NCBI GenBank assembly: GCA_963783095.1
Contig: CAWAMR010000002.1
Span: 806,001-870,000 of the forward strand
Direction of reading: 5' to 3'
Source: CAWAMR01 sp963783095
Lineage (GTDB): Bacteria > Planctomycetota > Planctomycetia > Gemmatales > Gemmataceae
DNA: 64,000 bases
Shown here in pieces: positions 56,595-64,000 of the stretch. The notes under the pieces are model-generated. The model was not told where the DNA came from. It did no database searches and was given only the letters and a program-made list of their open reading frames with translations. Positions within the stretch are counted from its first letter, which is position 1. The number at the start of each line of letters is the position of its first letter. A program made the position numbers and the translations under genes.

Positions 56595-58484
56595 TTACTG
56601 TGATGGAGCAGTTAGCTTCTTCAGTTCTTGCCCCGTCTGTGCGTCCCACAGCCACCGAGCGTCGTTGTAGTCTACGGTGGCTACGTACTTGCCGTCCGGG
56701 CTGAATGCGGCTCGCCTCACGCGAGCATCGTGCTTCAGGGGCTGAAGCGCGGATTGACCGGTAACTGCATTCCACAAACGGGCGGTTTTGTCGAGGCTGG
56801 CGGTCACCACCCGTGTGCCGTCGGCGCTGAAGTTCGCTCGCTCGACTGCCTCTTCATGTTGGAGAAGGGAGGTCAGTGCCTTGCCGGTGGCCGCATCCCA
56901 CACCCGCGCCGTTTTGTCCTGACTCGCGGTGACCACCCGCCTGCTGTCCGGGCTGAAAACGGCGTGCCAGACATCGCCTTCGTGCTTGAGTGGCGGTGTA
57001 ACTTCTTTGCTGCTGGCTGCGTCCCACACCCGCGCCGTCTTGTTCGAGATCGTAACGATCCTCCTCCCGTCCGGGCTGAACCCGGCGTATCGGACATCTT
57101 CTTCGTGCATGAGGGGCGGCGCGGCCGCCTTGCCGGTGATGGCGTCGTACACCTGCACCGTCTTGCCGCTGCCGGAAAGGATGCGCCCACCGTCCAGGCT
57201 GAACATCGGCTTGTTAAATATTACGCTTGCTTTGAGTGGCGACAGCAATTTTTCCCCGGTGGCGGCATCGTACACCCGCGCCCAAGAAACGCCGCAGGTA
57301 ATCACCTTCTTGCTATCCGGGCTGAATGCTGCATATTTAATGAGATACAGCATTATTTTTTCCGAAGAATTCTCGTAAATGTTATGGTTGATGGCTGGGG
57401 TGAGGGGCTTTCCGGTGGCAACGTCCCACACTCGAGCCGAGTTGGCAGTCGAGCTGGCTCCAAACTTGGTGACCACCCGCCTACCATCCGGGCTGAACGA
57501 TGCATCACTCACCCAGTGATCGCTGTCGAGCTTGAGGGGTGGGGTAACAGCTTCGCCCGTAGCCAAATTATACACCCGAGCGAAGGAGTCGTTTTCGCTT
57601 TTGGAACAGAGCACAACCCGCGGGCCAGCCGGCCCAAAATGCACGAACCGATCCCCTCCCGTCAGGTCGTATTGGTCTGAGCTGCTATCCCCAGCGGGCG
57701 ATCCCCCTGTCGGCGTTTTTAGGCGGATCGCGCCGCCGGCCCAGAGCCCGACTACCGCGGCGATCAGCAGTAACATACCGACCATTGGCAGCATAACTAA
57801 CTTCCTCGACCGCCGAACGCCCGACACATGAGCCCGCCTTGCGGTCGATTGCCGCCTCGCCCGGTCAACTGGGGCATTCTCCGCCATGAGCGTCGGCCGG
57901 ATGACGGGCAGGCGTCGCGCAGGAATCGTCTGATCAATCGTTTCAGCAAAGGGCAGTTCGGTCTCCGGTCGAATGATGGGCAACTTTGGCTGGGGAGGTT
58001 TGCCGGACTCGGCATTGAGAAGTTTGTCCAGCCGATCAAGCTCTGCAAGCAGGCGCACCATATCGTTGTTGAAATCGGGGTCGGGACGGATCGCCGTGCC
58101 GTTGCGCAGCGCCAGTGGTTGTATCGATTGCGGGAGCTCGCTCTCCAACGGCATGCGAGCGTTGGAGACCAATACGGGAACCACCGGGATCGATCCGCGC
58201 AATGCGATCTCAATCTCCAGACGCACATAGTCCTTTGGATCATCCAAACGGCGATTGCCGTGCTCGTCTTTCGCGTGGAGCCAATTGGGTCCGATGATCA
58301 CAAGTACCACGCCGGTCTTGCCCAGCATCTGCTTGATGTGCGCGGGAAACGAGACACCAATCGGGATGCTATCGACATCCTTGAACACTTGCTTCTGTGT
58401 GAACTTGGCCAGAAGGCGGTCGTAAATGCGTCCTGTCACATCCTGACTGTCGGATCGGCGGTAGGAAATAAATAGGGCGGGCAT
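56595..58484 (-). CDS. TIR domain - transmembrane - WD40 propeller protein
   Basis: 629 residues; the ATG at 58484 has GGAG eight bases upstream. Residues 1-135 are a bacterial TIR domain (ALFISYRRSDSQDVTGRIYDRL, VLVIIGPNWLHAKDEHGNRRLDDPKDYVRLEIEIALRG); E90 or E92 occupies the position of the NADase glutamate. A basic linker RRSRK precedes one transmembrane helix (about 229-251). Residues 270-629 form a seven-bladed WD40 propeller (blades such as VWDAATGKALTSLLQHEEAVERANFSADGTRVVTAS). By the positive-inside rule TIR would be cytoplasmic and the propeller outside. Likely a receptor-like sensor that triggers TIR signalling or NAD depletion. Confidence 0.85.
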   Translation of the reverse strand: MPALFISYRRSDSQDVTGRIYDRLLAKFTQKQVFKDVDSIPIGVSFPAHIKQMLGKTGVVLVIIGPNWLHAKDEHGNRRLDDPKDYVRLEIEIALRGSIPVVPVLVSNARMPLESELPQSIQPLALRNGTAIRPDPDFNNDMVRLLAELDRLDKLLNAESGKPPQPKLPIIRPETELPFAETIDQTIPARRLPVIRPTLMAENAPVDRARRQSTARRAHVSGVRRSRKLVMLPMVGMLLLIAAVVGLWAGGAIRLKTPTGGSPAGDSSSDQYDLTGGDRFVHFGPAGPRVVLCSKSENDSFARVYNLATGEAVTPPLKLDSDHWVSDASFSPDGRRVVTKFGASSTANSARVWDVATGKPLTPAINHNIYENSSEKIMLYLIKYAAFSPDSKKVITCGVSWARVYDAATGEKLLSPLKASVIFNKPMFSLDGGRILSGSGKTVQVYDAITGKAAAPPLMHEEDVRYAGFSPDGRRIVTISNKTARVWDAASSKEVTPPLKHEGDVWHAVFSPDSRRVVTASQDKTARVWDAATGKALTSLLQHEEAVERANFSADGTRVVTASLDKTARLWNAVTGQSALQPLKHDARVRRAAFSPDGKYVATVDYNDARWLWDAQTGQELKKLTAPSQ

Positions 58485-58627
58485 ACGTTTCACTCCGTAT
58501 CTTACATTGCCGATTACGGCATAGGAGAGATCGAATAAGTGATTACCGCGCCGGTGTGCGCAGTAACACCCCTACGAGGCGGGCTTACCTCTTCTTCGCC
58601 GCTCGTTAAGCGCGTGTTGCGGTCCAT

Positions 58628-58954
58628 TCATGCGTAACCGGCGAATTCGCGGATCTCGATCGTGTGGCCTGGAGGACACTCCTTGGCGATTGCCACGGCG
58701 GCATCATAGTTGTCGGCCTGGATAATGCCGAAGCTGACGACGACTTCCTTGCCTTCGACATACGGGCCATCGGTCACGACTCCCCCTTTGATGAGCTTGC
58801 CGCTGGGTTTCAAACCGTCGCCGCCGGGCACAATCGACGCGCTGAACTTCTGCATCCAGGCGTACCACTGGCCCCCGAGCGCCTGCATTTCCTCCGGTGT
58901 CGGCCGGGTTTGAGGAGCGGTGGATTCACGATAAAGGAACAGAAACTTCGGCAT
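58628..58954 (-). CDS. YCII-related (DGPF-type) small protein
   Basis: 108 residues from the ATG at 58954, with TGGAGAA upstream. MPKFLFLYRESTAPQTRPTPEEMQALGGQWYAWMQKF, VVTDGPYVEGKEVVVSFGIIQADNYDAAVAIAKECPP and the closing IEIREFAGYA match the YCII/DGPF family (ferredoxin-like fold). Relatives often sit beside ECF sigma genes in Gram-negative and actinobacterial genomes. Function unknown; stand-alone here. Confidence 0.85.
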   Translation of the reverse strand: MPKFLFLYRESTAPQTRPTPEEMQALGGQWYAWMQKFSASIVPGGDGLKPSGKLIKGGVVTDGPYVEGKEVVVSFGIIQADNYDAAVAIAKECPPGHTIEIREFAGYA

Positions 58955-59072
58955 GGCAAGTTCTCCAGATGGTTTTTGCACGCATCGGCAGAGGCCCGTC
59001 CTCTGCCAGGTTTCCGTGTTTCGTTAGAAGATCATTCCCACGCTCCCAGAGAGGGAACCAATCCAATTCGTT

Positions 59073-59568
59073 TTTTTGTAGCAATTTGTAGCAAGGCGTT
59101 CACTGCCTCATTTGTTTGGTTATTAAATCGTTGATCCGCAGACCAAATCTTGTAGCAATTTGTAGCGTCTGCGCCCGTTTCGGGCCCTCATCAGCAAAAA
59201 CCTCGGCAATCCATCAAATCGATAAGCGTTTGATTGGCTCTTAGTTCTTGGAAGCACGGCCTTCGGGAACTCGTTCGCATTTGCGATTATCAATGTGCAA
59301 ACTGATTTTTGTAGCAATTTGTAATTTGTAGCGTCTGCGCCCGTTTCGGGCCCTCATCAGCAAAAACCTCGGCAATCCATCAAATCGATAAGCGTTTGAT
59401 TGGCTCTTAGTTCTTGGAAGCATGGCGATCACCGCCTCGTTTGTTTGGTTAAAAAATCGTCGATGCACAAGCTGGTTTTTGTAACAATTTGTAGCGCGGC
59501 GCTCGGGAATTAGTCGTTCGTATATGCGACCATCGATGTACAACCCGATTTTTGTAGCAATTTGTAGC
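59073..59568 (-). repeat. Array of GCTACAAATTGCTACAAA-core repeats (reverse orientation)
   Basis: Reverse-complement cores (TTTTTGTAGCAATTTGTAGC) at 59073-59092, 59147-59166, 59306-59325, 59476-59495 (one change) and 59549-59568. The first, fourth and fifth are linked by CTCGTTTGTTTGGTTA-like text. Same family as the forward array at 35.7-36.4 kb, opposite direction. Confidence 0.85.
59157..59422. repeat. Perfect 100-base direct repeat, period 166
   Basis: 59157-59256 and 59323-59422 are identical over 100 bases (starting AATTTGTAGCGTCTGCGCCC, ending GGAAGCA). Identity implies a recent duplication or gene conversion within the array. Confidence 0.9.
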
Positions 59569-59683
59569 ATGTCCGATCACGGCCTCGTTTGTTTGGTTAT
59601 TCAATCGTTGATCCGCAATCGAAATTGGGTAGATGACCATTTCGTAAGTTCACCGCCAGTTGTGGGTCAGGACTCCGGCCCTT

Positions 59684-59764
59684 CCGTGGGTCAGGACTCC
59701 GATCCTGACAGGCAGGTTTTAGCACGCTGCGCGTGTTTGTCAGGATCGGAGTCCTGATCCACGG
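59684..59764. repeat. Inverted repeat of GTCAGGACTCCGATCCTGACA type
   Basis: Arms 59686-59710 and 59738-59762 pair with one mismatch; the motif GTGGGTCAGGACTCCG also occurs once more at 59662. Each arm is itself nearly palindromic. Confidence 0.8.
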
Positions 59765-59973
59765 AAAATCCGAGTCGCTGATTAGACCGAACCACTTTCT
59801 CGTGTTTGTGCGGACCACACAACTGAATTCCCTTTCACATTAAGTAGTATACTGTAGATTTGTTCAATAACGCAAGAGGAAATGTTCCAAAAACGAGACT
59901 TCTCGCTTTACACTACAATCGACCCTGCGCCAAACCACAAACGCTGGCCAAGGGCCAGCCAAGAGGAGTTGCA

Positions 59974-60819
59974 TCACTTCTTATTATATTGAATGACCAA
60001 CTTTCCAGAGAGGATCTGACGCTCAGTTTCATACCGATCCTCCACGTCCTTTTTTGGATGAAACTTGTAACACGTTTTCAAAATGCTTCGGGATCTGTTT
60101 TCGTCTCCTTTATAGTCGTAACATACCGCCTGGAGCACTAAGGCAAGAACATCCTTTTCATCCGATCTAATTGCCTCATCAAATTCACGCATCGCATCCG
60201 GAACATTTTTCAAACGCAGATTCGCGTATCCCAGCATTGTGTGGGCCGATTTATAGTGTCGATTGATTTTCAAAACGAGCTTAAAATCTTCCGCCGCTTT
60301 TTCAAATCTACCAGTTTCGAAAAAGGCCTTACCCCGATTCATGATCAGGTCGCAGTTTTTGGAACTTATTCTTATAGCTTTGTTGTATGTGTCAATCGTA
60401 CTCTCGTAGTCGCCGATTCCTGCATAACAGACACCTAGGAAATCCAGGCCTCCAAGGTGGGAAGGTTCATAATCGAGAAACACTTTGAGTGACTCGATTG
60501 CTCCCTTATAGTCCTTCATTCTAAAGCGAACCATACCGATATCGAGGTGGGCCGGAATAAAATTGGGGTGTTTCGACAGAATGCTTTGAAGGATGCCAAT
60601 CACTTTCTCATATTCACCTTCTTCGAGTCTCGCCTGCGCAGTAAGATAGAGTTGGACTACATCGTCAGGAATGATCGAGGTTGGATTGTGAACCTTTGGC
60701 GAGTCTCCATTCACATCATTTTCTGAGAACCGCACAAATAACACCACGAACGTAACAATAGTCACATTCTTGAACCAAAGGTTCTTTTGCTGTCTGAGAT
60801 TTAGGTTTTCTTGAATCAT
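59974..60819 (-). CDS. TPR protein
   Basis: 281 residues; AAGGAAA precedes the ATG and lies in the end of the permease gene. An N-terminal hydrophobic segment (about 17-31) suggests membrane anchoring. Five to six TPR units follow (YLTAQARLEEGEYEKVIGIL, AHLDIGMVRFRMKDYKGAIESL, IMNRGKAFFETGRFEKAAEDF, AHTMLGYANLRLKNVPDAMREF). No other domain. Noticeably AT-richer than its neighbours. It starts 15 bases after the permease stop, so the two are co-transcribed. Confidence 0.75.
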   Translation of the reverse strand: MIQENLNLRQQKNLWFKNVTIVTFVVLFVRFSENDVNGDSPKVHNPTSIIPDDVVQLYLTAQARLEEGEYEKVIGILQSILSKHPNFIPAHLDIGMVRFRMKDYKGAIESLKVFLDYEPSHLGGLDFLGVCYAGIGDYESTIDTYNKAIRISSKNCDLIMNRGKAFFETGRFEKAAEDFKLVLKINRHYKSAHTMLGYANLRLKNVPDAMREFDEAIRSDEKDVLALVLQAVCYDYKGDENRSRSILKTCYKFHPKKDVEDRYETERQILSGKLVIQYNKK

Positions 60820-60834
60820 TTTTTCCTTGTTTCG

Positions 60835-61932
60835 TTAGAAGGTCATTCCCACGGTCCACCCGATTACAACAAATAATACGAACAGCACCATCGCCAACTT
60901 CTTCGACACCTCGCGCCAGAGGTAAACAGTGGGGATGATGCTAAAGGTTCCGAGCGTCATTGCGAAAAGCATCACGTAGCCCGAGGCCACGCCTTGATGT
61001 TGAAGTTGTCCGGCAAACATGACATCCAGAGCAATGGGAACCGGCATGAATACCGCAATCGCGCTAACGAGTGCGAGCCTCAATGGAGTCGTCTCCGACA
61101 AAAGCTCTTGCCAGGGAATCAACGTCAGCATCGCCGCCGAAACCAGGCTGGCAAGGAGCATCAGCGTGATGGTCGGTTTGAGCAGCATCCAGGCGTGTTT
61201 GCGGAAATCTTTGGCAAGGTCTTTGAATACCGACCAGAACGACTCGGTGCATTCAGCTCCCGGTCGCGTGATGGCGCAAGATGCGCCTGCATCACTGACC
61301 GTGAAGGGCTTGATGGGCCTGGACCGTTCCAGCAAGGAGATCACTCCCGGAACCACCACGAGAATCACCAAGAGCAAAATCGCATACTTGGTCACGCTCA
61401 TCGCCAACGGAAATACGGCAAAAGTCATCATCACAACCACGACGTTGAAGTTCGGGGAACTGAACAGGAACCCCAAGGCGACTTCGACTCGGCCCTGACC
61501 ACGTGTGACTCCGCAGGCCGTGGGGACCGCACAGTTGGCGCACACACCCATCGGCACGCCGACCAGCGCGCCTTTCAACGAATTGAGGTAGAGGTTCTTG
61601 CCGACCTTGAGCGGATAGTAGCGCAGGACCGTGTGCAGCAAGGCACCGAACAGCACGCCAAAGGCCATGCCGATTTTCATGCTGTCCAGCCAGTTCACAG
61701 CGCTCGCCAGGATTTTTTGCCAGGTCGGGGCATCCTCCGCAACAACGACCAGTCGGCTGCTGTAAGCCATGCTCGGCAACGCCTGGTCGAAGTGTTCGGC
61801 CTTGCTGACCAATTGCGGGTAACGCGAAGCGAACCAAAACGTACCGATCAGGACGACGGCCATGCCCACGAGAATAATCGGCCGAAAGTAGCATTGAATC
61901 TGAAACGGCCTGTCGAGAGTTTTGGTAGTCAT
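60835..61932 (-). CDS. DUF318 (ArsP/YraQ-type) permease
   Basis: 365 residues, about ten transmembrane helices. GALVGVPMGVCANCAVPTACGVTRGQGRVEVALGFLFSSPNFN is the conserved DUF318 block with paired cysteines (CANCAVPTAC). ArsP members export organoarsenicals; others have unknown substrates. GGAGATGAG precedes the ATG. A small Cys loop near residue 226-235 (SCAITRPGAEC) could bind metals or metalloids. First gene of a two-gene operon with the TPR protein. Confidence 0.75.
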   Translation of the reverse strand: MTTKTLDRPFQIQCYFRPIILVGMAVVLIGTFWFASRYPQLVSKAEHFDQALPSMAYSSRLVVVAEDAPTWQKILASAVNWLDSMKIGMAFGVLFGALLHTVLRYYPLKVGKNLYLNSLKGALVGVPMGVCANCAVPTACGVTRGQGRVEVALGFLFSSPNFNVVVVMMTFAVFPLAMSVTKYAILLLVILVVVPGVISLLERSRPIKPFTVSDAGASCAITRPGAECTESFWSVFKDLAKDFRKHAWMLLKPTITLMLLASLVSAAMLTLIPWQELLSETTPLRLALVSAIAVFMPVPIALDVMFAGQLQHQGVASGYVMLFAMTLGTFSIIPTVYLWREVSKKLAMVLFVLFVVIGWTVGMTF

Positions 61933-62211
61933 CTCATCTCCTTGTTTCCATGCCCTGGAAAATCCGGGTCAAGAAACAATCGCAGCGCGGCACGGCGATC
62001 GCCGCTTCCAGACATCGTGGCCGTTCTTATAACAATTGAGGAGAACCTGCACTACTGGTCTTTTGGCACAGGTTGATCCGAGTCGGCGGGGTTCGGCAGC
62101 AATACGTGTTTCATCTGCATTTATCATACTGATTCCCGAGAGGTGTCTTTTGTTGCCATAAGACTTACCAGTGCCGGGTTTGCCATTGACCGCTAAGTGG
62201 GCGTTGGATGG

Positions 62212-62562
62212 CTACTCGATTATGGATTTGTCAGCATTGCGGATCGCTTCTTTGAGGACATTTGGGTCCGCCAGTGCTTCCCGGATCGAAGCAACTACGC
62301 ACCGTAGTGCGTCGAGGTTTGAACTTCTCGCACAAAACATGGAACTTTCCGGATCGTAGCTGATCTGAGCAGCGAATTCCGCATGTTTGGTCCGGATCAT
62401 GGCCTCGACGATCCCATGCCATGTGCAGCCGTCGCCCATAAAGCCTTTTGCCTCGAGCACTTCCTGGGTTTGGTCGAACTTGTCGAACATCACGCCGTAT
62501 CGGGGATCGCCCCTTTTTGCCCCATAGTCGATGTGCCGACAAGGGGTCCAATCATCGGTCAT
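62212..62562 (-). CDS. Imm51-like immunity protein
   Basis: 116 residues from the ATG at 62562 (GGAGA six bases upstream). QTQEVLEAKGFMGDGCTWHGIVEAMI and ISYDPESSMFCARSSNLDALRCVVASIREALAD fit the Imm51 family of polymorphic-toxin immunity proteins (G.G..W.gi and DPE..MF blocks). The cognate toxin is not in the window; the RHS protein at 16-18 kb is far away and has no recognised toxin domain. Probably an orphan immunity gene. Confidence 0.7.
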   Translation of the reverse strand: MTDDWTPCRHIDYGAKRGDPRYGVMFDKFDQTQEVLEAKGFMGDGCTWHGIVEAMIRTKHAEFAAQISYDPESSMFCARSSNLDALRCVVASIREALADPNVLKEAIRNADKSIIE

Positions 62563-62758
62563 GCTTTTCTCCAATCTGCTCGTCTTTACACGGGACATTC
62601 ACGATTCTGCGATTAGCTTACGAATGCACTCTTTCAGGCGGCTTCCAGGATTTCATCACCGAAGCTGATGCTCGCGTTCTCGTTGCGGTACGGTGCGCCA
62701 TCAACGATGCACGAACTGGACTTGGAGTTTTGCTTTGGCATCAGTGACGATCCCTTTC

Positions 62759-62899
62759 TCATCCAAGAACCAGATAGCGATTGGCCTCGACGTAATAGGC
62801 ACGCACGTCCCCGGTTTCATAAGAGGCCAAAATGCGATCCTTACACTCGGGCAGCGTGAAGTCCTTCTCCTCGATTTCGTCCCAGATGACTTTGTGCAT
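62759..62899 (-). pseudogene. Duplicated internal fragment of the DUF4058 gene
   Basis: 62784-62899 matches 63677-63792 with four mismatches in 116 bases. It encodes MHKVIWDEIEEKDFTLPECK and continues to YYVEA, then runs into unrelated codons and stops. Its ATG overlaps the TAA of the RelE-like gene (TAATG). It is a copy of the middle of the neighbouring gene, pasted directly behind the toxin gene. Confidence 0.85.
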
Positions 62900-63162
62900 T
62901 AGGATTGCTGGAACGCAGCCACTGCCGTCACCGTCACGGTGCGGTCCTCTTCTGACACGCGAGCCAGAACTTGGAGCGGAGGCTCAAATGCAATCCGCTC
63001 GACAGCGCTATCTCTGGACTCGCCCTCTGTTAAAGCGTTGTTCGCCAAGCGGCTGTCGATCCTATGCGATGCTGCCGTCACAGAAATGCGATCGGATGCC
63101 GCGAGCCAGATCGCGGTAAGTTCGTCCAAAGCAGAAGGAAGCCAAACAACTTGGTAGTTCAT
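62899..63162 (-). CDS. RelE/ParE-like toxin
   Basis: 87 residues from the ATG at 63162, which overlaps the antitoxin stop (ATGA). NYQVVWLPSALDELTAIWLAASDRISVTAASHRIDSRLANNALTEGESR and VLARVSEEDRTVTVTAVAAF follow the RelE/ParE pattern (helix pair then beta sheet). Such toxins cleave mRNA on ribosomes or poison gyrase. The stop is followed immediately by a duplicated DUF4058 fragment, so its last residues may have been altered. Confidence 0.75.
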   Translation of the reverse strand: MNYQVVWLPSALDELTAIWLAASDRISVTAASHRIDSRLANNALTEGESRDSAVERIAFEPPLQVLARVSEEDRTVTVTAVAAFQQS

Positions 63163-63401
63163 TCGACGCCCATCTTTTTCCAAAACTCCGCGAGCGGGAT
63201 ACCACCTCCTGCGGCACAGCGGCGGTCGATCTCGACCCGATCGGGAAACGGTGAGGGTTCGGCAGGAATAAACTGGCCAAGGGTTCGGCCGGTCTCGTCC
63301 CGCACCTCGATACTCTGTCGCATGGTTGCTAGTTCTGCAACAAGATGCTCCGCCTCCGCCCATGTCCCAATACGATTTCCACTGACATAAAGCTCCACCA
63401 T
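63159..63401 (-). CDS. Antitoxin partner of the RelE-like toxin
   Basis: 80 residues from the ATG at 63401 (GAGGGAAAAA upstream). MVELYVSGNRIGTWAEAEHLVAELA is followed by MRQSIEVRDETGRTLGQFIPAEP and a C-terminal helix with LAEFWKKMGVE. Gene order antitoxin-toxin with ATGA overlap is the basis for the call; its fold family is not recognised. Confidence 0.65.
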   Translation of the reverse strand: MVELYVSGNRIGTWAEAEHLVAELATMRQSIEVRDETGRTLGQFIPAEPSPFPDRVEIDRRCAAGGGIPLAEFWKKMGVE

Positions 63402-63510
63402 GTTTTTTCCCTCCTCAATGTACAGAGAGTATACCACAGCTGTCATCGAATTAAAACTTCTCCCGTTTCTCGGTTCTCGGTTTTACTCTTCGCTCGCTTT
63501 TGGAGAACCT

Positions 63511-64000
63511 TTACTCAGCGTCGGCTTCAGGCATCACGCCGGTTTCGACTGCTGTGCGGTAATCCTCGGGACTGGCATCCCAGGTTGCCTGATAAGTCGG
63601 TTCCAGGGGCACCGGCACATGCCAGCCATTCGCCAGGAAGAGAGGAAAATCCGGCAGCACATCGCCGACGCCGAGCGCCTCGACGTAATAGGCGCGCACG
63701 TCCCCGGTTTCGTAGGAGGCCAAAATGCGATCCTTACCCTCGGGCAGCGTGAAGTCCTTCTCCTCGATTTCGTCCCAGATGACTTTGTGCATACCAAACG
63801 GGTCACGGGGCGTTGGCGGAAACAGGTCGATGATGAGGACGTGAAAGCCGGCGCAGGAAATCGATGGTCTTATCGACGAAATCACGCAAGGCAGCTCGGC
63901 TATCTTTGTTCCCTGGCGAAACGATCTCGATCACGGCGATGGTACGGCCCAAATGGTGCTTGATGACGATGCGGTTCGCGCGCGCTGCGTAGAACTCTTT
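63511..64000 (-). CDS. DUF4058 family protein, N-terminus beyond window, one frameshift
   Basis: Runs in from the right edge: KEFYAARANRIVIKHHLGRTIAVIEIVSPGNKDSRAAL is followed by a frame change near 63850, then AGFHVLIIDLFPPTPRDPFGMHKVIWDEIEEKDF, YVEALGVGDVLPDFPLFLANGWHVPVPLEPTYQATW and a stop at 63511. This is the conserved C-terminal half of the DUF4058 family, expanded in planctomycetes and cyanobacteria. The block IAVIEIVSPGNK resembles a PD-(D/E)XK core, so a nuclease-like origin has been considered plausible; function unknown. Confidence 0.8.

Larger units (their letters stand above)
58982..59973. other. Second repeat field, no supported gene
   Basis: About 990 bases. It holds five inverse-oriented copies of the GCTACAAATTGCTACAAA core, a perfect 100-base direct repeat, AGTTCTTGGAAGCA and CTCGTTTGTTTGGTTA segments in several copies, and a 25-base inverted repeat. 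Small minus-strand ORFs here read QIATKI/TNCYKN because they translate the core. Confidence 0.75.

Noticed and set aside
59073..59568. CRISPR array
   Set aside because: The repeats are unequally spaced, the intervening text is itself partly repeated, and no cas genes are in the window.

Overview
The window comes from a Planctomycetota chromosome, most likely Gemmataceae or a close relative. This rests on gene content: a DUF1559 pseudopilin with a translationally coupled lipoprotein, a Tat-exported DUF1552 protein, an MJ0042 zinc-ribbon protein with a large exported region, two very large Ser/Thr kinases, a DUF4058 protein, Sel1 and BNR repeat proteins, an RHS/YD protein, and many small GC-rich palindromic repeats between genes. 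It is accessory-rich rather than a housekeeping block. No rRNA, tRNA, CRISPR array or complete transposase was found.

Layout. 0-13 kb: an enolase-superfamily enzyme cut by the left edge, a small membrane protein, an exported protein, a MITE-like element, a kinase/pseudo-cyclase/AAA/TPR regulator, citrate synthase, an M20 peptidase and a truncated TPR gene. 13-30 kb: a 16-repeat Sel1 protein, an RHS protein lacking its N-terminus, the MJ0042 protein, a proline-tailed exported protein, an Ntn-type amidase, a three-gene cassette ending in a truncated AbrB-like gene, a planctomycete hypothetical, a BNR propeller, and the lipoprotein/DUF1559 pair. 30-36 kb: DUF1552, two orphan antitoxin-like genes, small membrane and secreted proteins, an HTH protein and a dense palindrome/repeat field. 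36-44 kb: Dps, a mannonate-dehydratase-like enzyme, then an oxidative-stress cluster: MsrP, MsrQ fused to its own flavin/2Fe-2S reductase, a zinc-finger anti-sigma and an ECF sigma, divergent from a Gly-rich exported protein containing CxxC. 44-58 kb: a TPR lipoprotein, a patatin lipoprotein, a second kinase, a serpin lipoprotein, a TlpA-like thioredoxin, an AAHS transporter, a DUF104 antitoxin, an Rpn-like protein and a TIR-TM-WD40 protein. 58-64 kb: a YCII protein, a second repeat field, a TPR protein with a DUF318 permease, an Imm51-like protein, a RelE-type toxin/antitoxin pair, and a DUF4058 gene whose fragment is duplicated behind the toxin.

About a dozen genes are split by single-base frame changes, mostly one base lost or gained in a short homopolymer (G, C or A). 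Four of these lie in citrate synthase. The pattern looks like consensus error in the assembly rather than gene decay, so these genes are annotated as single CDSs. Genuine-looking truncations are marked separately: the TPR gene at 11.8 kb, the AbrB-like gene at 27.2 kb, the methyltransferase tail at 45.7 kb and the DUF4058 copy at 62.8 kb.

The most system-like unit is sigma / anti-sigma / MsrP / MsrQ-reductase / Gly-rich CxxC protein at 38.6-43.8 kb, a plausible envelope protein-repair regulon. Other candidates are the TIR-TM-WD40 protein next to an Rpn-like protein, the 26-27 kb cassette, and a repeat family with core GCTACAAATTGCTACAAAAA present as two arrays in opposite orientation at about 36 and 59 kb.
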